A stretch of 64,000 bases of DNA from Glutamicibacter sp. JL.03c (GCF_025854375.1 NZ_CP107575.1:3522857-3586856), one strand, 5' to 3'; shown: positions 15,968 to 25,453, counted from the stretch's first letter. The notes: generated by a model not told the origin, from the sequence alone. Numbers and translations: made by a program.

Positions 15968-16468
15968 TTAGACGAGTTCAGAAACTGGGATCGAATGAAA
16001 TCGAGAATCATGGAAGATCTGCGGCGAGTGCTGAGATGCGTGATGCCCGTGCACCTCCAAGAGCACAACCCAGTGGTCTCCTGCCTCAACCTCGTTGTAA
16101 ATCGATGTTTCCAGCCAGAGGGTGGACTCTTCGATGAACAGGGCGCCCTGTTCAGAAACCACGGTATCCACACCGAGGAATCGATCGCCCTTCTTCGAAG
16201 CGATCTGCGTGCAGACCCCTCCATTAAGATCGCTGAGAACCGAAACACCGATGTGGCTGGCCCCACGCAGTTTCGGCCAGGTATTGGAGGTCTTCTGGAC
16301 TGCAAACATCACCAATGCCGGCTCCAACGAAACCCCCACAGTGAATGAGGATGCAACGATGCCGGTTTTTACGCCGTCCACTTCTGCACACAGAGCGGCC
16401 ACGCCTGAGGGATGTTGAGCGAAAACCCTGCGTAGGGTTAGCGGGTCAAGTTCACGATTCAATGACAT
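15968..16468 (-). CDS. Flavin reductase-like FMN-binding split-barrel protein
   Basis: A 166-residue protein of the flavin reductase (FMN_red/NTA monooxygenase component B) type. LRRVFAQHPSGVAALCAEVDG, then GIVASSFTVGVSLEPALVMFAVQKTSNTWP, then GVSVLS, and a late HWVVLLEVHGHH, are the conserved split-barrel strands. It would supply reduced flavin to a monooxygenase, often in sulfur scavenging. The ATG at 16468 has GAAGGA upstream. A SAM-type riboswitch in its leader points to sulfur or methionine control. No monooxygenase gene is adjacent. Confidence 0.85.
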   Translation of the reverse strand: MSLNRELDPLTLRRVFAQHPSGVAALCAEVDGVKTGIVASSFTVGVSLEPALVMFAVQKTSNTWPKLRGASHIGVSVLSDLNGGVCTQIASKKGDRFLGVDTVVSEQGALFIEESTLWLETSIYNEVEAGDHWVVLLEVHGHHASQHSPQIFHDSRFHSIPVSELV

Positions 16469-16593
16469 GGCTCGATTCCTTCGGGTCTTGCCCACCGCGT
16501 CAGACCCAGTGGACTTGGCGGATCGGAAGCTTCCGAATGTGCTTGTCCCTGAGATTTCACGCCGTGCGCGGTACTTGTTCTGACGCCATTTGG

Positions 16594-16688
16594 AGCAGAA
16601 CCGAATCCTCACCTGGAGCACCCCACTACCGTTGAGAGGGTTGCCGATCAGCAAGCCAGGGCTTTTAGCTGATGCTCTTGATTCTGCT
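16594..16688 (-). ncRNA. SAM riboswitch, SAM-I/IV variant type
   Basis: On the minus strand, 126 bases before the flavin reductase start, a 95-base element has the S-box core. A nine-pair closing stem joins bases 16680-16688 with 16594-16602 (one G-U pair). Inside are AATCAAGAG just after the first strand, CATCAGC pairing with GCTGATC, CGGCAACCCTC, GTGGGGTGCTCC and CCAGGTGA that pairs with CCCTGG. This agrees with the actinobacterial SAM-I/IV variant consensus as I remember it. It would shut off the flavin reductase when S-adenosylmethionine is abundant. Confidence 0.8.
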
Positions 16689-16709
16689 TAAAACGATATG
16701 GCTCATGAC

Positions 16710-17132
16710 GAACCACCGTCAAACAATTCACTTCGCAAATCGCAATATTCAACAAAATATTCGACACCAAGATGCTTCTGAGGGGCTGGAACAGCCTTTT
16801 GTTCATCAGAACTACCCACGCCCACCGTGGCAACTCGAGCCGCTCATGTGATCGCCGCCGTAATGCAATAACCTATGACGGCCAGGCAGCATCACCAGGT
16901 GCTGCGCCTTCGCCGCTTTTATCAAACCGCCCGCCGTAGCGGAACCGAATTTCCCGCTCGAGCACCATGGGAGACCAAGCGTGCCCTGCTCATATCGGGG
17001 CAGCTGCCTGAACCCACTGGGTGAAGCGCACCATCATCTTCCCAGGACATCTACGGGTAAAGTGCAAAAGAACGTATTGCGAGCCTAGGCCGTTGTGCGG
17101 CAGCCCAGCGCCTTACACCTTTGGAGTCACCC
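16710..17132. other. Intergenic region without recognisable genes
   Basis: Between the riboswitch and the thioesterase gene at 17133 I see no coding frame of good composition. The left part is AT-rich (about 16715-16765) and may hold the promoter of the minus-strand riboswitch transcript; the right part holds the thioesterase promoter region. Nothing else is supported. Confidence 0.4.
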
Positions 17133-17549
17133 ATGAGTTCCGCAGAACCGCGAATCCCCGAGAAGACCAGCCGCTTCACCGAGAGCATCGGACTGGTCTT
17201 TGACGACATCACCGCCACGTCCGTGCGCGGACATGCCGATCTGAACGAAAACCACCACACTCCGTGGGGCGTAGTGCATGGCGGGGTGTATGCCTCGATC
17301 GTTGAAAGCGCCGGCAGCGTCGGAGCCAGCTACGCGGTGGCCGAACGCGGGCAATTCGCCGTCGGCGTGCACAATGCCACCGACTTCTTGCGTCCCTCCA
17401 CCGGTGCGCGCGTGCAGGTTGCTGCCAAGGCGCTGTTCCAAGGCAAAACCCAGCAGTTGTGGGAAGTTGTCATCACCGATGAGGCCAGTGGAAAGGAACT
17501 CTCGCGCGGACAATTGCGCACCCAAAACGTAGATATGCCCAGCGCCTGA
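17133..17549 (+). CDS. PaaI-type hotdog-fold thioesterase
   Basis: A 138-residue thioesterase with the hotdog signature HTPWGVVHGGVYASIVESAGSVGA (His, Gly-Gly and the following helix) and FLRPSTGARVQVAAKALFQGK. Such enzymes hydrolyse aryl- or acyl-CoA thioesters. ATG 17133 has GGAG 7 bases upstream; an in-frame TTG 12 bases earlier is less likely. Followed by a RibD-like gene after 45 bases. Confidence 0.85.
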   Translation: MSSAEPRIPEKTSRFTESIGLVFDDITATSVRGHADLNENHHTPWGVVHGGVYASIVESAGSVGASYAVAERGQFAVGVHNATDFLRPSTGARVQVAAKALFQGKTQQLWEVVITDEASGKELSRGQLRTQNVDMPSA

Positions 17550-17594
17550 GCGTATCCTAGGTGGCACCCAGCGGATCAGTTTCGGAGGCTTACC

Positions 17595-18185
17595 ATGAGT
17601 GCCACCTATACCTTTGACGTGTTCAGCAGCCTTGATGGCTTCGGCAGTGCCGGCAGCGATTGGGGCGGCTACTGGGGAAAACAAGGGCCAGAGCTGTTGG
17701 CCCATCGCCTCGGGCTCTACACTCCTCCATGCCGCATGGTTTTCGGTGCGAACACCTTCCGCTTATTCAGTCTCTTCTGGGCAGAAATCGAGATGAATCC
17801 CGAGGTTGAAGACGCGTGGGGCGTGGCTTTGCACGACAAGCCGGCCACCGTCATCTCCACCACCTTGGAAGAGCCGCTGTCTTGGCCTAATGCCACGCTG
17901 GAGCGTTCGGATGCCTTGGACGTTGTCGCCCAGCTCAAAGAAACCTCAGATGTGCCGCTGCGCTCCCACGGTTCCCTGGCCATGAACCATTCTCTGCTGG
18001 CGGCAGGCCTGGTGGACTTCATCCAGGTGAGCATCTTCCCGGTGCTGACCGGGCATAGCGGCTCTGCTCCGGTACTCGGCGGGGTCGACGACTATGACTT
18101 GGAACTTGTCGATTCGAAGCTTTTGGATGGTCGGATCCAGGAACTGACGTATCGCCCGACGCGCCATCATCCGGCGCACGCATAG
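17595..18185 (+). CDS. Dihydrofolate reductase-like (RibD C-terminal domain) protein
   Basis: A 196-residue protein of the YwjB/RibD_C type: TYTFDVFSSLDGFGSAG at the N-terminus, then MVFGANTFRLF, and LLAAGLVDFIQVSIFPVLTGHSG near the C-terminus. The family binds NADPH and reduces pterin or deaminated riboflavin-like substrates; the exact reaction is unknown. A GGAGG ribosome site precedes the ATG. Confidence 0.85.
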   Translation: MSATYTFDVFSSLDGFGSAGSDWGGYWGKQGPELLAHRLGLYTPPCRMVFGANTFRLFSLFWAEIEMNPEVEDAWGVALHDKPATVISTTLEEPLSWPNATLERSDALDVVAQLKETSDVPLRSHGSLAMNHSLLAAGLVDFIQVSIFPVLTGHSGSAPVLGGVDDYDLELVDSKLLDGRIQELTYRPTRHHPAHA

Positions 18186-18192
18186 CCGCCCG

Positions 18193-19257
18193 ATGAAGCC
18201 TATCCGGGGCACTTGCCTGCTGCTCGGCGCAGTGTTCCTCGCCGGATGCTCCGCGCCAACACCACCTCCACTTCCCGCTGCCGAATCGCAAACCACTTCA
18301 AAACCACTGGCCAGCGGCTTGGAAGCTCCGTGGTCCATGGTCTACGTCAAGGACACCTTGCTGGTCAGCGAACGCGATTCCGGGAGGATCCTGGAGGTTG
18401 CGGAATCCGGACAGCACCGTGAAGTTTCCCGGATCAATGATCTCGCAGCCAAAGGCGAAGGCGGGCTGCTGGGCCTGGCCTTCCTCGCCCCGGATAAGCT
18501 CTACGCCTATTCCACCGCGGAATCCGGTAACCGCATTCAGCAGTTCACCGTGCAAGGCAGCGCCGGCCACCTGTCTTTATCGGCTCCGCAGACCCTGCTG
18601 GACTCCCTGCCCTCGGCCAATATCCACAACGGCGGACGGATGGCCATCGGTCCGGATGGAATGCTCTACGCGAGCGTGGGCGATGCGTCCAACCCTGGGC
18701 AGGCCCAGGACCTGCAGGCGCTGGGCGGCAAGATCCTGCGCATGGCACCCGATGGAAGCATCCCGGAAGACAACCCCTTCGAGAATTCCCTCGTCTACAG
18801 CTATGGGCACCGCAATGTGCAGGGCTTGGCATGGAGCGATGATGGCAGCATGTACGCCAGCGAATTCGGGCAAAACACCTTCGACGAGCTGAACGTCATC
18901 GAGGCCGGCGGGAACTATGGCTGGCCCGAAGTCGAGGGGAAAGACGGCGCAAATGGGCAGTATACCGACCCGATTGCGCAGTGGCCACCCTCCGAGGCCA
19001 GCCCCAGCGGCATGGCGATCCTCGATGGCACCGCCTACCTGGCGAATCTGCGCGGCGAAGTGCTGCGGACGGTGGCACTTCACGCGCCGGCCACCGAGCA
19101 TGAGCTGCTTGATGGCCGGCTCGGCCGGCTGCGCGATGTGCTGGTGGATCCTGGCGGCTCGCTGCTGGTGCTGACGAACAACACCGACGGGCGTGGCCGG
19201 CCCGGTCCTGGCGATGACCGGATCGTGCGCATCCACCCTGGCCAGGCCGACGGCTAG
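18193..19257 (+). CDS. Glucose/sorbosone dehydrogenase-like lipoprotein
   Basis: A 354-residue secreted protein. The signal peptide ends in a lipobox LAGC (Cys19), so it should be lipid-anchored on the outer face of the membrane. The rest is a six-bladed beta-propeller of the GSDH family (GEGGLLGLAFLAP, NIHNGGRMAIGPDGMLYASVGD, YGHRNVQGLAW), which usually binds PQQ and calcium and oxidises sugars. The start is 7 bases after the preceding stop, so it is probably translated with the RibD-like gene. It ends with a 4-base overlap with the convergent CoA-transferase gene. Confidence 0.85.
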   Translation: MKPIRGTCLLLGAVFLAGCSAPTPPPLPAAESQTTSKPLASGLEAPWSMVYVKDTLLVSERDSGRILEVAESGQHREVSRINDLAAKGEGGLLGLAFLAPDKLYAYSTAESGNRIQQFTVQGSAGHLSLSAPQTLLDSLPSANIHNGGRMAIGPDGMLYASVGDASNPGQAQDLQALGGKILRMAPDGSIPEDNPFENSLVYSYGHRNVQGLAWSDDGSMYASEFGQNTFDELNVIEAGGNYGWPEVEGKDGANGQYTDPIAQWPPSEASPSGMAILDGTAYLANLRGEVLRTVALHAPATEHELLDGRLGRLRDVLVDPGGSLLVLTNNTDGRGRPGPGDDRIVRIHPGQADG

Positions 19258-20771
19258 CTGGCCGGGCGCATGTCTCCGGTTTCCTGGAAGCGCTGGTGCC
19301 AGCTCAGCGCTTCGCCCAGCAGGTGCGGGGTGTGCTTGCCGTAGCTGTCCTTGCAGGCACGATCGAAGTAGTCCTGCAGCAGTGGACGGTATTCGGGGTG
19401 CGCGCAGTTGTTGATGACCAGCTGGGCACGCTGCTTGGGCGAGAGGCCGCGCAAATCGGCCAGGCCCTGCTCGGTAATCAGGATCATGGTGTCGTGCTCG
19501 GTGTGGTCCACGTGCGAAGCGAAAGGAACGATGCCCGAGATCTTGCCGCTCTTGGCAGTGGATGGGGACATGAACACCGACAGGTAGCCGTTGCGGGCAA
19601 AGTCGCCAGAGCCGCCGATGCCGTTCATGACATGGGAGCCGAGCACGTTGGTGGAGTTCACGTTGCCGTAGATGTCGGCCTCGATCATGCCGTTCAATGC
19701 AATGCAGCCCAGGCGACGGATGATCTCCGGGTGGTTGGAGATCTCCTGGGCGCGCAGCAGGATGCGTTCGCGGTAGTGCTCCACGTTCTTGTTGAACTCG
19801 GCGATGCCCTCGGCAGACAGCGAAAAGCTGGTGGCGGAGGCGAACTCGATGGTGCCGTCCTTGATCAGCTCCAGCATGCCGTCCTGGATGACCTCGGTAT
19901 AGGCGCTCAGGCCCTTGTAGCCGCCGCGGGCCAGGCCGGCGAGCACCGCGTTGGCGATATTGCCGACGCCGGACTGCAGGGGCAGCAGCTTCTCGGAGAG
20001 GCGGCCGGCGCGGATTTCCGAGTCCAGGAAACCCAGCAGGTGATCGGCGATCTTCTCGCTGGTCTCATCCACCGGGGCGAAGGGGCTGAGCCGATCGGGC
20101 GCATCGGTTTTCACCACGGCGACGATCTTGTTCACGTCCACGTCCAAGTACTTCTGGCCGATGCGGTCGCGCACCGTGGTCAGGTTGATGGGCTTGCGGT
20201 GCGGTGGCAGCGCGGTGCCGTAGTAGACATCGTGCATGCCTTCCATGGCCGCGGACTGCTGCTCGTTGACCTCGATGATGACCTTGTCGGCCATTTCCAG
20301 CCAGGTCTTGTTATTGCCCACTGAGCTGGAGGGGATCAGGTCGCCGTCGGCGGTGATGCCCACGGCTTCCACGATGGCCACGTCGATCTTGCCGTAGAAG
20401 CCGAACCAGGCGTGCTGGGCGACATGGGAGAGGTGGATGTCCATGTACTCCATGTTGCCGTCGTTGATGCGGCGGCGCAGCTCCGGGTCGGACATGTAGG
20501 GCAGGCGCAGGTTCATGCCCTCGGCCTTGGCCAGCACACCGTCCAGCTCAGGGGCGGTGGAGGCGCCGGTGAGCACGTTGATCTTGAAGTCCTTGCCTTC
20601 TGCGTGCTGGCGTTCCATCTGGGCGGCCAGGGCGCCGGGAACGGCTTTCGGGTATCCGGCACCGGTGAAGCCGCTCATGGCTACGGTCATGCCCGGCTTG
20701 ATGAATGCTGCCGCCTGTTCGGCGCTCATCAGACGATCAGCAAAGGCCCGGTGTTGGATACGCTCGTGCAA
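19254..20771 (-). CDS. Acetyl-CoA hydrolase/succinate CoA-transferase family protein
   Basis: A 505-residue cytosolic enzyme of the acetyl-CoA hydrolase/transferase family. GSDH-like GFTGAGYPKAVP near the N-terminus, SSSVGNNKTWLEMADKVIIEVN, and the later segment with GIGGSGDFARNGYLSVFM are typical; members exchange CoA between acetate and succinate. The TTG at 20771 is taken as the start because AAGGGG precedes it and the protein then begins like relatives (HERIQ..RLMSAEQAAAF); ATG 20819 would add 16 poorly fitting residues. Confidence 0.85.
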   Translation of the reverse strand: MHERIQHRAFADRLMSAEQAAAFIKPGMTVAMSGFTGAGYPKAVPGALAAQMERQHAEGKDFKINVLTGASTAPELDGVLAKAEGMNLRLPYMSDPELRRRINDGNMEYMDIHLSHVAQHAWFGFYGKIDVAIVEAVGITADGDLIPSSSVGNNKTWLEMADKVIIEVNEQQSAAMEGMHDVYYGTALPPHRKPINLTTVRDRIGQKYLDVDVNKIVAVVKTDAPDRLSPFAPVDETSEKIADHLLGFLDSEIRAGRLSEKLLPLQSGVGNIANAVLAGLARGGYKGLSAYTEVIQDGMLELIKDGTIEFASATSFSLSAEGIAEFNKNVEHYRERILLRAQEISNHPEIIRRLGCIALNGMIEADIYGNVNSTNVLGSHVMNGIGGSGDFARNGYLSVFMSPSTAKSGKISGIVPFASHVDHTEHDTMILITEQGLADLRGLSPKQRAQLVINNCAHPEYRPLLQDYFDRACKDSYGKHTPHLLGEALSWHQRFQETGDMRPAS

Positions 20772-20955
20772 AATAAACCCCTTCGAAACTCCGTTGTGAC
20801 GTAGGTCTATAACCTGCATCTCACCGGAATACTTTAGCCGTTATCGCCGGCAAGTCAGACTACGAATGGGCCGATAGAGCGGTGGGTGGCGCTTTTCTCG
20901 ATGAGTTGCCCGCTATTTGCGGTGGCCGGTTACCCCAGCGTGCTCCGGCGCGCGG

Positions 20956-21273
20956 CTAAGCCAGGGATGCCTGGGAGTCGCCGCGAATGGCCGTGATCTC
21001 GATTCGGGCGTCAAGTGCCTGCACATATCGGCGCAAGGTGGCTAGCTGCACGCGGCCCAGGTCGCCGGTTTCCAGCCGCTGGATCCGCTCCACGGGCAGC
21101 TTGAGGCGTGCGGCCAGTTCGGCCCGGGTCAGCTTCGCCTCTTCGCGCAGTTCCTTCAGGGTCAGCTCGCGCGGCTGGTGGCGCACGGTGTGCTGGTGCT
21201 CAGCGAGCGCGACGCGTTGTTCCTCGGTCAGTGCCTGCGGATCGGCATATGCAAAACCCATATCTTCCACCAT
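20956..21273 (-). CDS. Helix-turn-helix (XRE) domain protein
   Basis: A 105-residue protein. The second half is a Cro/C1-type helix-turn-helix: LTLKELREEAKLTRAELAARLKLPVERIQRLETGDLGRVQLATLRRYVQAL, followed by a short DARIEITAIRGD strand as in HigA/XRE antitoxins. No toxin gene is next to it. The start may be the Met four codons in (21261), because the AAAGGAG motif directly abuts the first ATG. Confidence 0.75.
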   Translation of the reverse strand: MVEDMGFAYADPQALTEEQRVALAEHQHTVRHQPRELTLKELREEAKLTRAELAARLKLPVERIQRLETGDLGRVQLATLRRYVQALDARIEITAIRGDSQASLA

Positions 21274-21422
21274 CTCCTTTGGTTGTGTCGACGAGGATTG
21301 CCATCTGTTAAGAGGTTATGGGCTGAAGACCGCGGACCCGCCGATGCTGGCCGGGAACTCGTGCGAAGAAGCGATGAATTGTTCACGAACCGGCGGTGAC
21401 GTCGAGTTCGCGGGATTAAACG

Positions 21423-21468
21423 CCAACGGGTGGCGTGCGTTCCTTGCGGAATGCACGCCACCCGTTGG
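21423..21468 (-). terminator. Terminator hairpin of the rpsF-ssb-rpsR-rplI operon
   Basis: A perfect 16-bp stem (21423-21438 with 21453-21468) with a 14-base loop lies 22 bases after the rplI stop on the minus strand. GC-rich stem, then GTTTAAT. No other gene ends here. Confidence 0.85.
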
Positions 21469-21490
21469 TCAGAAGGTGAGTCTAGAAGAC

Positions 21491-21949
21491 TTACTTCTTT
21501 GCGGCAGCAACAACCTGCAGGCGCAGGTTTGCAACGACGTCCTCGTGTACGCGAACGGTTGCGGTGTAGTTGCCAGTCGACTTGATGTGGTCGTTGACCT
21601 CGATGTTGCGCTTGTCGATCTTGCCCAGACCGGCAGCCTCTACGGCGTTAGCGATATCGGTGGTCTTGACGGTACCGAACAGGCGGCCGTTGGAACCAGC
21701 CTTGATGGTGATCTTCACCGGCTGGGACTTCAGCTTAGCTGCAAGTGCCTGAGCATCCTCAAGGTTTGCAACAGCGCGAGCAGCACGTGCAGCCTTGATC
21801 GACTCCACCTGCTTCTCACCGCCAGCGGTCCAGACGATTGCGAAGCCGCGTGGCAGCAGGTAGTTACGGGCGTAGCCGTTCTTTACCTCGACGATATCGC
21901 CAGCAGCACCGAGACCGGATACTTCGTGAGTCAAAATGATCTTTGCCAT
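21491..21949 (-). CDS. rplI: 50S ribosomal protein L9
   Basis: A 152-residue L9, close to the usual 148-150. [35 protein letters not shown] is the N-terminal rRNA-binding domain, followed by the long helix (about 41-75) and the C-terminal domain with [23 protein letters not shown] precedes the ATG. Last gene of the rpsF-ssb-rpsR-rplI operon. Confidence 0.97.
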   Translation of the reverse strand: MAKIILTHEVSGLGAAGDIVEVKNGYARNYLLPRGFAIVWTAGGEKQVESIKAARAARAVANLEDAQALAAKLKSQPVKITIKAGSNGRLFGTVKTTDIANAVEAAGLGKIDKRNIEVNDHIKSTGNYTATVRVHEDVVANLRLQVVAAAKK

Positions 21950-21966
21950 GATGTTATATCCCTTCC

Positions 21967-22206
21967 TTAGCCGCGGCCAGCGCCGGAGTAAGGCAGCAGG
22001 GCTACTTCACGTGCGTTCTTGATTGCCTGTGCGATCTTGCGCTGTTCCTGAACGGACACGCCGGTCACTCGACGAGCGCGGATCTTTCCGCGGTCAGAGA
22101 TGAACTTGCGCAGCAATGCGGTGTCCTTGTAGTCGATGACAGTGATGTCAGCGGCCTTCAAGGGGTTGGACTTTGGTTTGGGCTTACGGATTTCAGCCTT
22201 AGCCAT
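21967..22206 (-). CDS. rpsR: 30S ribosomal protein S18
   Basis: A 79-residue S18 ([50 protein letters not shown]). The start is Met at 22206 with AAGGAGC before it; upstream Met codons in frame belong to the ssb region and are not used. It is the zinc-free form, with no Cys. S18 pairs with S6 (rpsF) on the 30S platform. Confidence 0.97.
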   Translation of the reverse strand: MAKAEIRKPKPKSNPLKAADITVIDYKDTALLRKFISDRGKIRARRVTGVSVQEQRKIAQAIKNAREVALLPYSGAGRG

Positions 22207-22267
22207 CGTGGAGCTCCTTAGCTTTGGAGCCCGCAGAGTGATCTGCGGGATGGTGAATAAATATTGT

Positions 22268-22840
22268 TTAGAAAGGCGGTTCGTCAGCGCCTGGGTTGCC
22301 CCAGCCGCCACCGTTGTTTCCGCCGGTGCTCCATGGGTCAGCGGCTGGAGCATTCCATCCGCCACCCTGTTGCGGCTGCTGCTGTCGCGGCTGCTGCGCT
22401 GGGGCACCTTGCTGTGGTGCGTTGGAGAATCCTCCACCGCCACCATTGCCGAAGCCACCGTTGCCACCGCCGGAGCGCTGGGTGCGGGTGACCTTGGCGG
22501 ACGCGAAACGGAGCGATGGGCCGATTTCATCGACCTCAAGCTCCATCACGGTGCGACGTTCACCTTCCTTGGTGTCGTAAGAACGTGAACGCAAACGACC
22601 CTGGGCGATGACGCGCATGCCCTTGGTCAGCGTTTCAGCGACGTTCTCTGCAGCCTCGCGCCACACCGATGCGCGCAAGAACAGGGCTTCCCCGTCCTTC
22701 CACTCATTGGACTGGCGGTCAAAGGTGCGAGGAGTCGAAGCGATCGTGAAGTTCGCTACGGCTGAACCGGATGGCGTAAAACGCAGCTCCGGATCGGCGG
22801 TCAGGTTTCCGATAACGGTAATAACAGTCTCGCCTGCCAT
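22268..22840 (-). CDS. ssb: Single-stranded DNA-binding protein
   Basis: A 190-residue SSB. The OB fold occupies residues 1-110 ([30 protein letters not shown]). A Gly/Asn/Gln/Pro-rich linker follows, and the acidic tip ends DEPPF, the protein-docking tail of SSBs. AAGGAGA sits 6 bases before the ATG. Encoded between rpsF and rpsR, the common arrangement. Confidence 0.96.
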   Translation of the reverse strand: MAGETVITVIGNLTADPELRFTPSGSAVANFTIASTPRTFDRQSNEWKDGEALFLRASVWREAAENVAETLTKGMRVIAQGRLRSRSYDTKEGERRTVMELEVDEIGPSLRFASAKVTRTQRSGGGNGGFGNGGGGGFSNAPQQGAPAQQPRQQQPQQGGGWNAPAADPWSTGGNNGGGWGNPGADEPPF

Positions 22841-22895
22841 TGACTCTCCTTAAAAAGATTGAACGCTATTTCTTACGACGGAAGGTTTTGCGTAA

Positions 22896-23192
22896 TTAAA
22901 CGCGAGCCTCTTCCGGGCGGGTGACCTTGTGGCGCAGGATCTGCTCGTTGATCTTCAGCTGGCGCTCAAGCTCAGCGGAAGCGGCTGGTTCTGCGGTGTA
23001 GTTCACCACTACGTAAGTGGCTTCTGCCTTCTTCTTGATTTCGTAAGCCATCTTGCGACGACCCCAGATATCAACCTTTTCGATAGTGCCACCGTTGGAG
23101 CGAACAACCTCGAGGTACTTCTCGATGGTTGGCTCTACGGTGCGGTCATCGACCTCTGGATCAATGAGGACCATAAGTTCATAAGCACGCAT
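22896..23192 (-). CDS. rpsF: 30S ribosomal protein S6
   Basis: A 98-residue S6 (RAYELMVLIDPEVDDRTVEPTIEKYLEVV ... DIWGRRKMAYEIKKKAEATYVVVNY). The ATG at 23192 follows AAAGGAGGTGGGTTCAC; an in-frame upstream Met at 23237 would put the ribosome site inside the gene. First gene of the operon. Confidence 0.96.
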   Translation of the reverse strand: MRAYELMVLIDPEVDDRTVEPTIEKYLEVVRSNGGTIEKVDIWGRRKMAYEIKKKAEATYVVVNYTAEPAASAELERQLKINEQILRHKVTRPEEARV

Positions 23193-23362
23193 GTGAACCC
23201 ACCTCCTTTGGGCTAAACGGTCGCGGTATTTCCGCAACAGGAGGTTCTTGCGTTATCCATGCACCAGACGCCCAACTTTCGGGCATGCAGTGGCACAGAC
23301 CTTTCAATCCTACCCGAGAACATCGCGCAAGCATAAGCCTTCGTGTCCTAGATCATGGATGG

Positions 23363-25453
23363 CTAATTGGAATCGATGGCCTGCTGCAGCCTCTGGCCGA
23401 AGATCGGGACCAGCGTGCTCATATACGTATCGCTGATGTGGTGCTTGTCCCGGTAGATCAGCACATTGCCAACCACGGCCGGGCAGGTGCCATCAACGCA
23501 AAACTGGTCACTGAAGTCCAACAGCTTGACCCGCGGCTCCAGCTTGGCGGCCGCCTTGATGGCATCAGCCTTGCCGAAGGCGCCCTTTTCCGGGAAGGAA
23601 CAGGCTTCAGGATTCTCGATGTTCTGCTCGACGCAGTCCCTGGCATAGGAATCCTGTGGTGGCCGCGGGGTGTCGACAATGGGATAGACCGGCATCCCGG
23701 CATCTTCGAGCTTGCCCCATGTTTGCGCCAAGCCCTGGGCCGGATCGGAGACGAACGTGGAACCTGCCCAGCTGGAGGTGACCACCGCGTTGATGTCCTT
23801 GCGTTTGGTCAGGGCATCCATGCTCTGTTCATACGTCTCCTGGCAGTTGATGCTTCCGTCCTTATCCGCCTTGCGTTGCGCTTCATTCAAGGGGCAGGAG
23901 TTCTTCAGATAGGTGACGACCTTCCACCCCTTGCTCTTGGCATATTCGTTGAGCGCCTCGAACCAGTGGGCTGCATGGGAGTCCCCCACCAGGGCTACCG
24001 TGAAGGTGGCATCCTTGTTTCCGAACTCGCATTCCTTGATCTGCGTGGACTGCGGATTCTGCACGCAATTGCCGATATCGGGAAGGTCCTTGGCGGCCTC
24101 AGCTGGCACCGGAACCACCTGGTGCTGATCGGTGACAAAGGCCGGAGCCCCATGGCCGAGCGAAGCAGCACCGAAACCTTCGGGACGCTGTTCAGCCAGC
24201 GCAGCAGCTACCCGCTGTTCCTGCTTGACCAAGCGCTCCTGCGTCGCGCCCGGAAGCAGGGCCACCGATGCGGTCACCGCGATCATGGCCGCGCCGGCAA
24301 TCAATGACCTCGTCGGGGACACGGCCAGTAAGCGCAGGTGGCGCATCGGCGTTTCCACGAACTTCAAGCTGGCCCAAGCCAGGAGCAGCGAAGCGGTCAA
24401 CAGGGCGAGTGACTGCAGGGGCTTGGGCTTTGCCCCGGCGAGCTCGGTATAGAAAACGATCAATGGCCAGTGCCAGAGATACAGCGAATAGGAAGCCAGG
24501 CCGACCCACTGCACCGGCGACCAATTGACAAGGCGGTGCAGCGAGCCTGGGCCCCGGGTGCTGCCGGCGGCAATGATCACCGCGCAGCCGAATACCGGCA
24601 CGGCCGCGGCAATGCCAGGGAAGATAGTGGCCCCGTCGTAGCTGAAGGCAGCGATGCCAATGGCCATCAGCGCCACCAGCACGGCCAGGTTTCGCGTGGA
24701 CCATGCGGTGGCCCACCGCGGCAGCCGCAGCGCATCCTTCTCATGCGCCTGCACGCCCAGGGCCAGCAAACCTCCAATAGCCAGTTCCCAGATGCGGGTG
24801 GTGGTCACGAAATACCCGGCAGAGTTTCCGGAGTATCCTGCGTAAGCCGAGTAGCCCAGGGACAGCAGGGCGACCGCTCCGAAAACAAGCCACAGCCAAC
24901 GGCGGCGGGCGGCGAAGTGATCCGAATGGGATCCCGGCATGGTGGTCTTGACCAGACAGCACACTGCGAGGATCAGCAGCGGCCAGATCAGGTAGAACTG
25001 CTCTTCGACGCCAAGGGACCAGAAGTGCTGCAATGGGCCGGCTGCCTGCTCGGCGGCCAGGTAGTCCACGGAGTCAGCGGCCAGCACCCAGTTCTGCACG
25101 GAGAACGCCGAGGCTAGCGCCTGGGTTCCCAAGGTGCCCCACTGGGTCTTCGGGAAGATCATGAACCCTGCCGCTACGACGAGAAGGATGACCAGCATAG
25201 CTGCAGGCAGGATGCGCCGGGCCCTGCCGGCAAAGAATGCCGAGAGCTTGATGCGCCCGGTGCGTTCGGCTTCACGCAATAAGTGCGAGGTAATCAGGAA
25301 TCCGGAAATAACGAAGAAGATGTCAACGCCGATATATCCGCCGGGAACCACATTGGGTTCCAGATGGTAGGCGACCACCAGCAGGACTGCCAGTGCACGC
25401 AGCGCTTGGATTTCTGTTCTGAAATTTTTGACCTGCACGGAATTCGAACTCAT
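23363..25453 (-). CDS. Membrane acyltransferase with C-terminal SGNH domain (OafA-like)
   Basis: A 696-residue two-part enzyme. Residues about 10-390 are the acyltransferase-3 membrane domain with ten or so helices (EIQALRALAVLLVVAYHLEPNVVPGGYIGVDIFFVISGFLIT, with the catalytic His in YHL). Residues about 440-690 form an extracytoplasmic SGNH hydrolase-like domain with GDSH (S492) and a late DKHHISDTY catalytic Asp/His. It transfers an acetyl group across the membrane to a cell-surface glycan. The target polymer is unknown. A cell-surface polymer locus lies about 12 kb away (36873 onward). Confidence 0.9.
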   Translation of the reverse strand: MSSNSVQVKNFRTEIQALRALAVLLVVAYHLEPNVVPGGYIGVDIFFVISGFLITSHLLREAERTGRIKLSAFFAGRARRILPAAMLVILLVVAAGFMIFPKTQWGTLGTQALASAFSVQNWVLAADSVDYLAAEQAAGPLQHFWSLGVEEQFYLIWPLLILAVCCLVKTTMPGSHSDHFAARRRWLWLVFGAVALLSLGYSAYAGYSGNSAGYFVTTTRIWELAIGGLLALGVQAHEKDALRLPRWATAWSTRNLAVLVALMAIGIAAFSYDGATIFPGIAAAVPVFGCAVIIAAGSTRGPGSLHRLVNWSPVQWVGLASYSLYLWHWPLIVFYTELAGAKPKPLQSLALLTASLLLAWASLKFVETPMRHLRLLAVSPTRSLIAGAAMIAVTASVALLPGATQERLVKQEQRVAAALAEQRPEGFGAASLGHGAPAFVTDQHQVVPVPAEAAKDLPDIGNCVQNPQSTQIKECEFGNKDATFTVALVGDSHAAHWFEALNEYAKSKGWKVVTYLKNSCPLNEAQRKADKDGSINCQETYEQSMDALTKRKDINAVVTSSWAGSTFVSDPAQGLAQTWGKLEDAGMPVYPIVDTPRPPQDSYARDCVEQNIENPEACSFPEKGAFGKADAIKAAAKLEPRVKLLDFSDQFCVDGTCPAVVGNVLIYRDKHHISDTYMSTLVPIFGQRLQQAIDSN

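Noticed and set aside
16648..16833. ORF of 61 codons on the minus strand upstream of the flavin reductase
   Set aside because: It covers the SAM riboswitch, whose structure explains the conservation better than coding.
19296..20324. Long open frame (342 codons) on the + strand opposite the CoA-transferase
   Set aside because: It is a shadow of the GC-rich codon pattern of the real minus-strand gene; composition is His/Val/Gln-rich with no domain.
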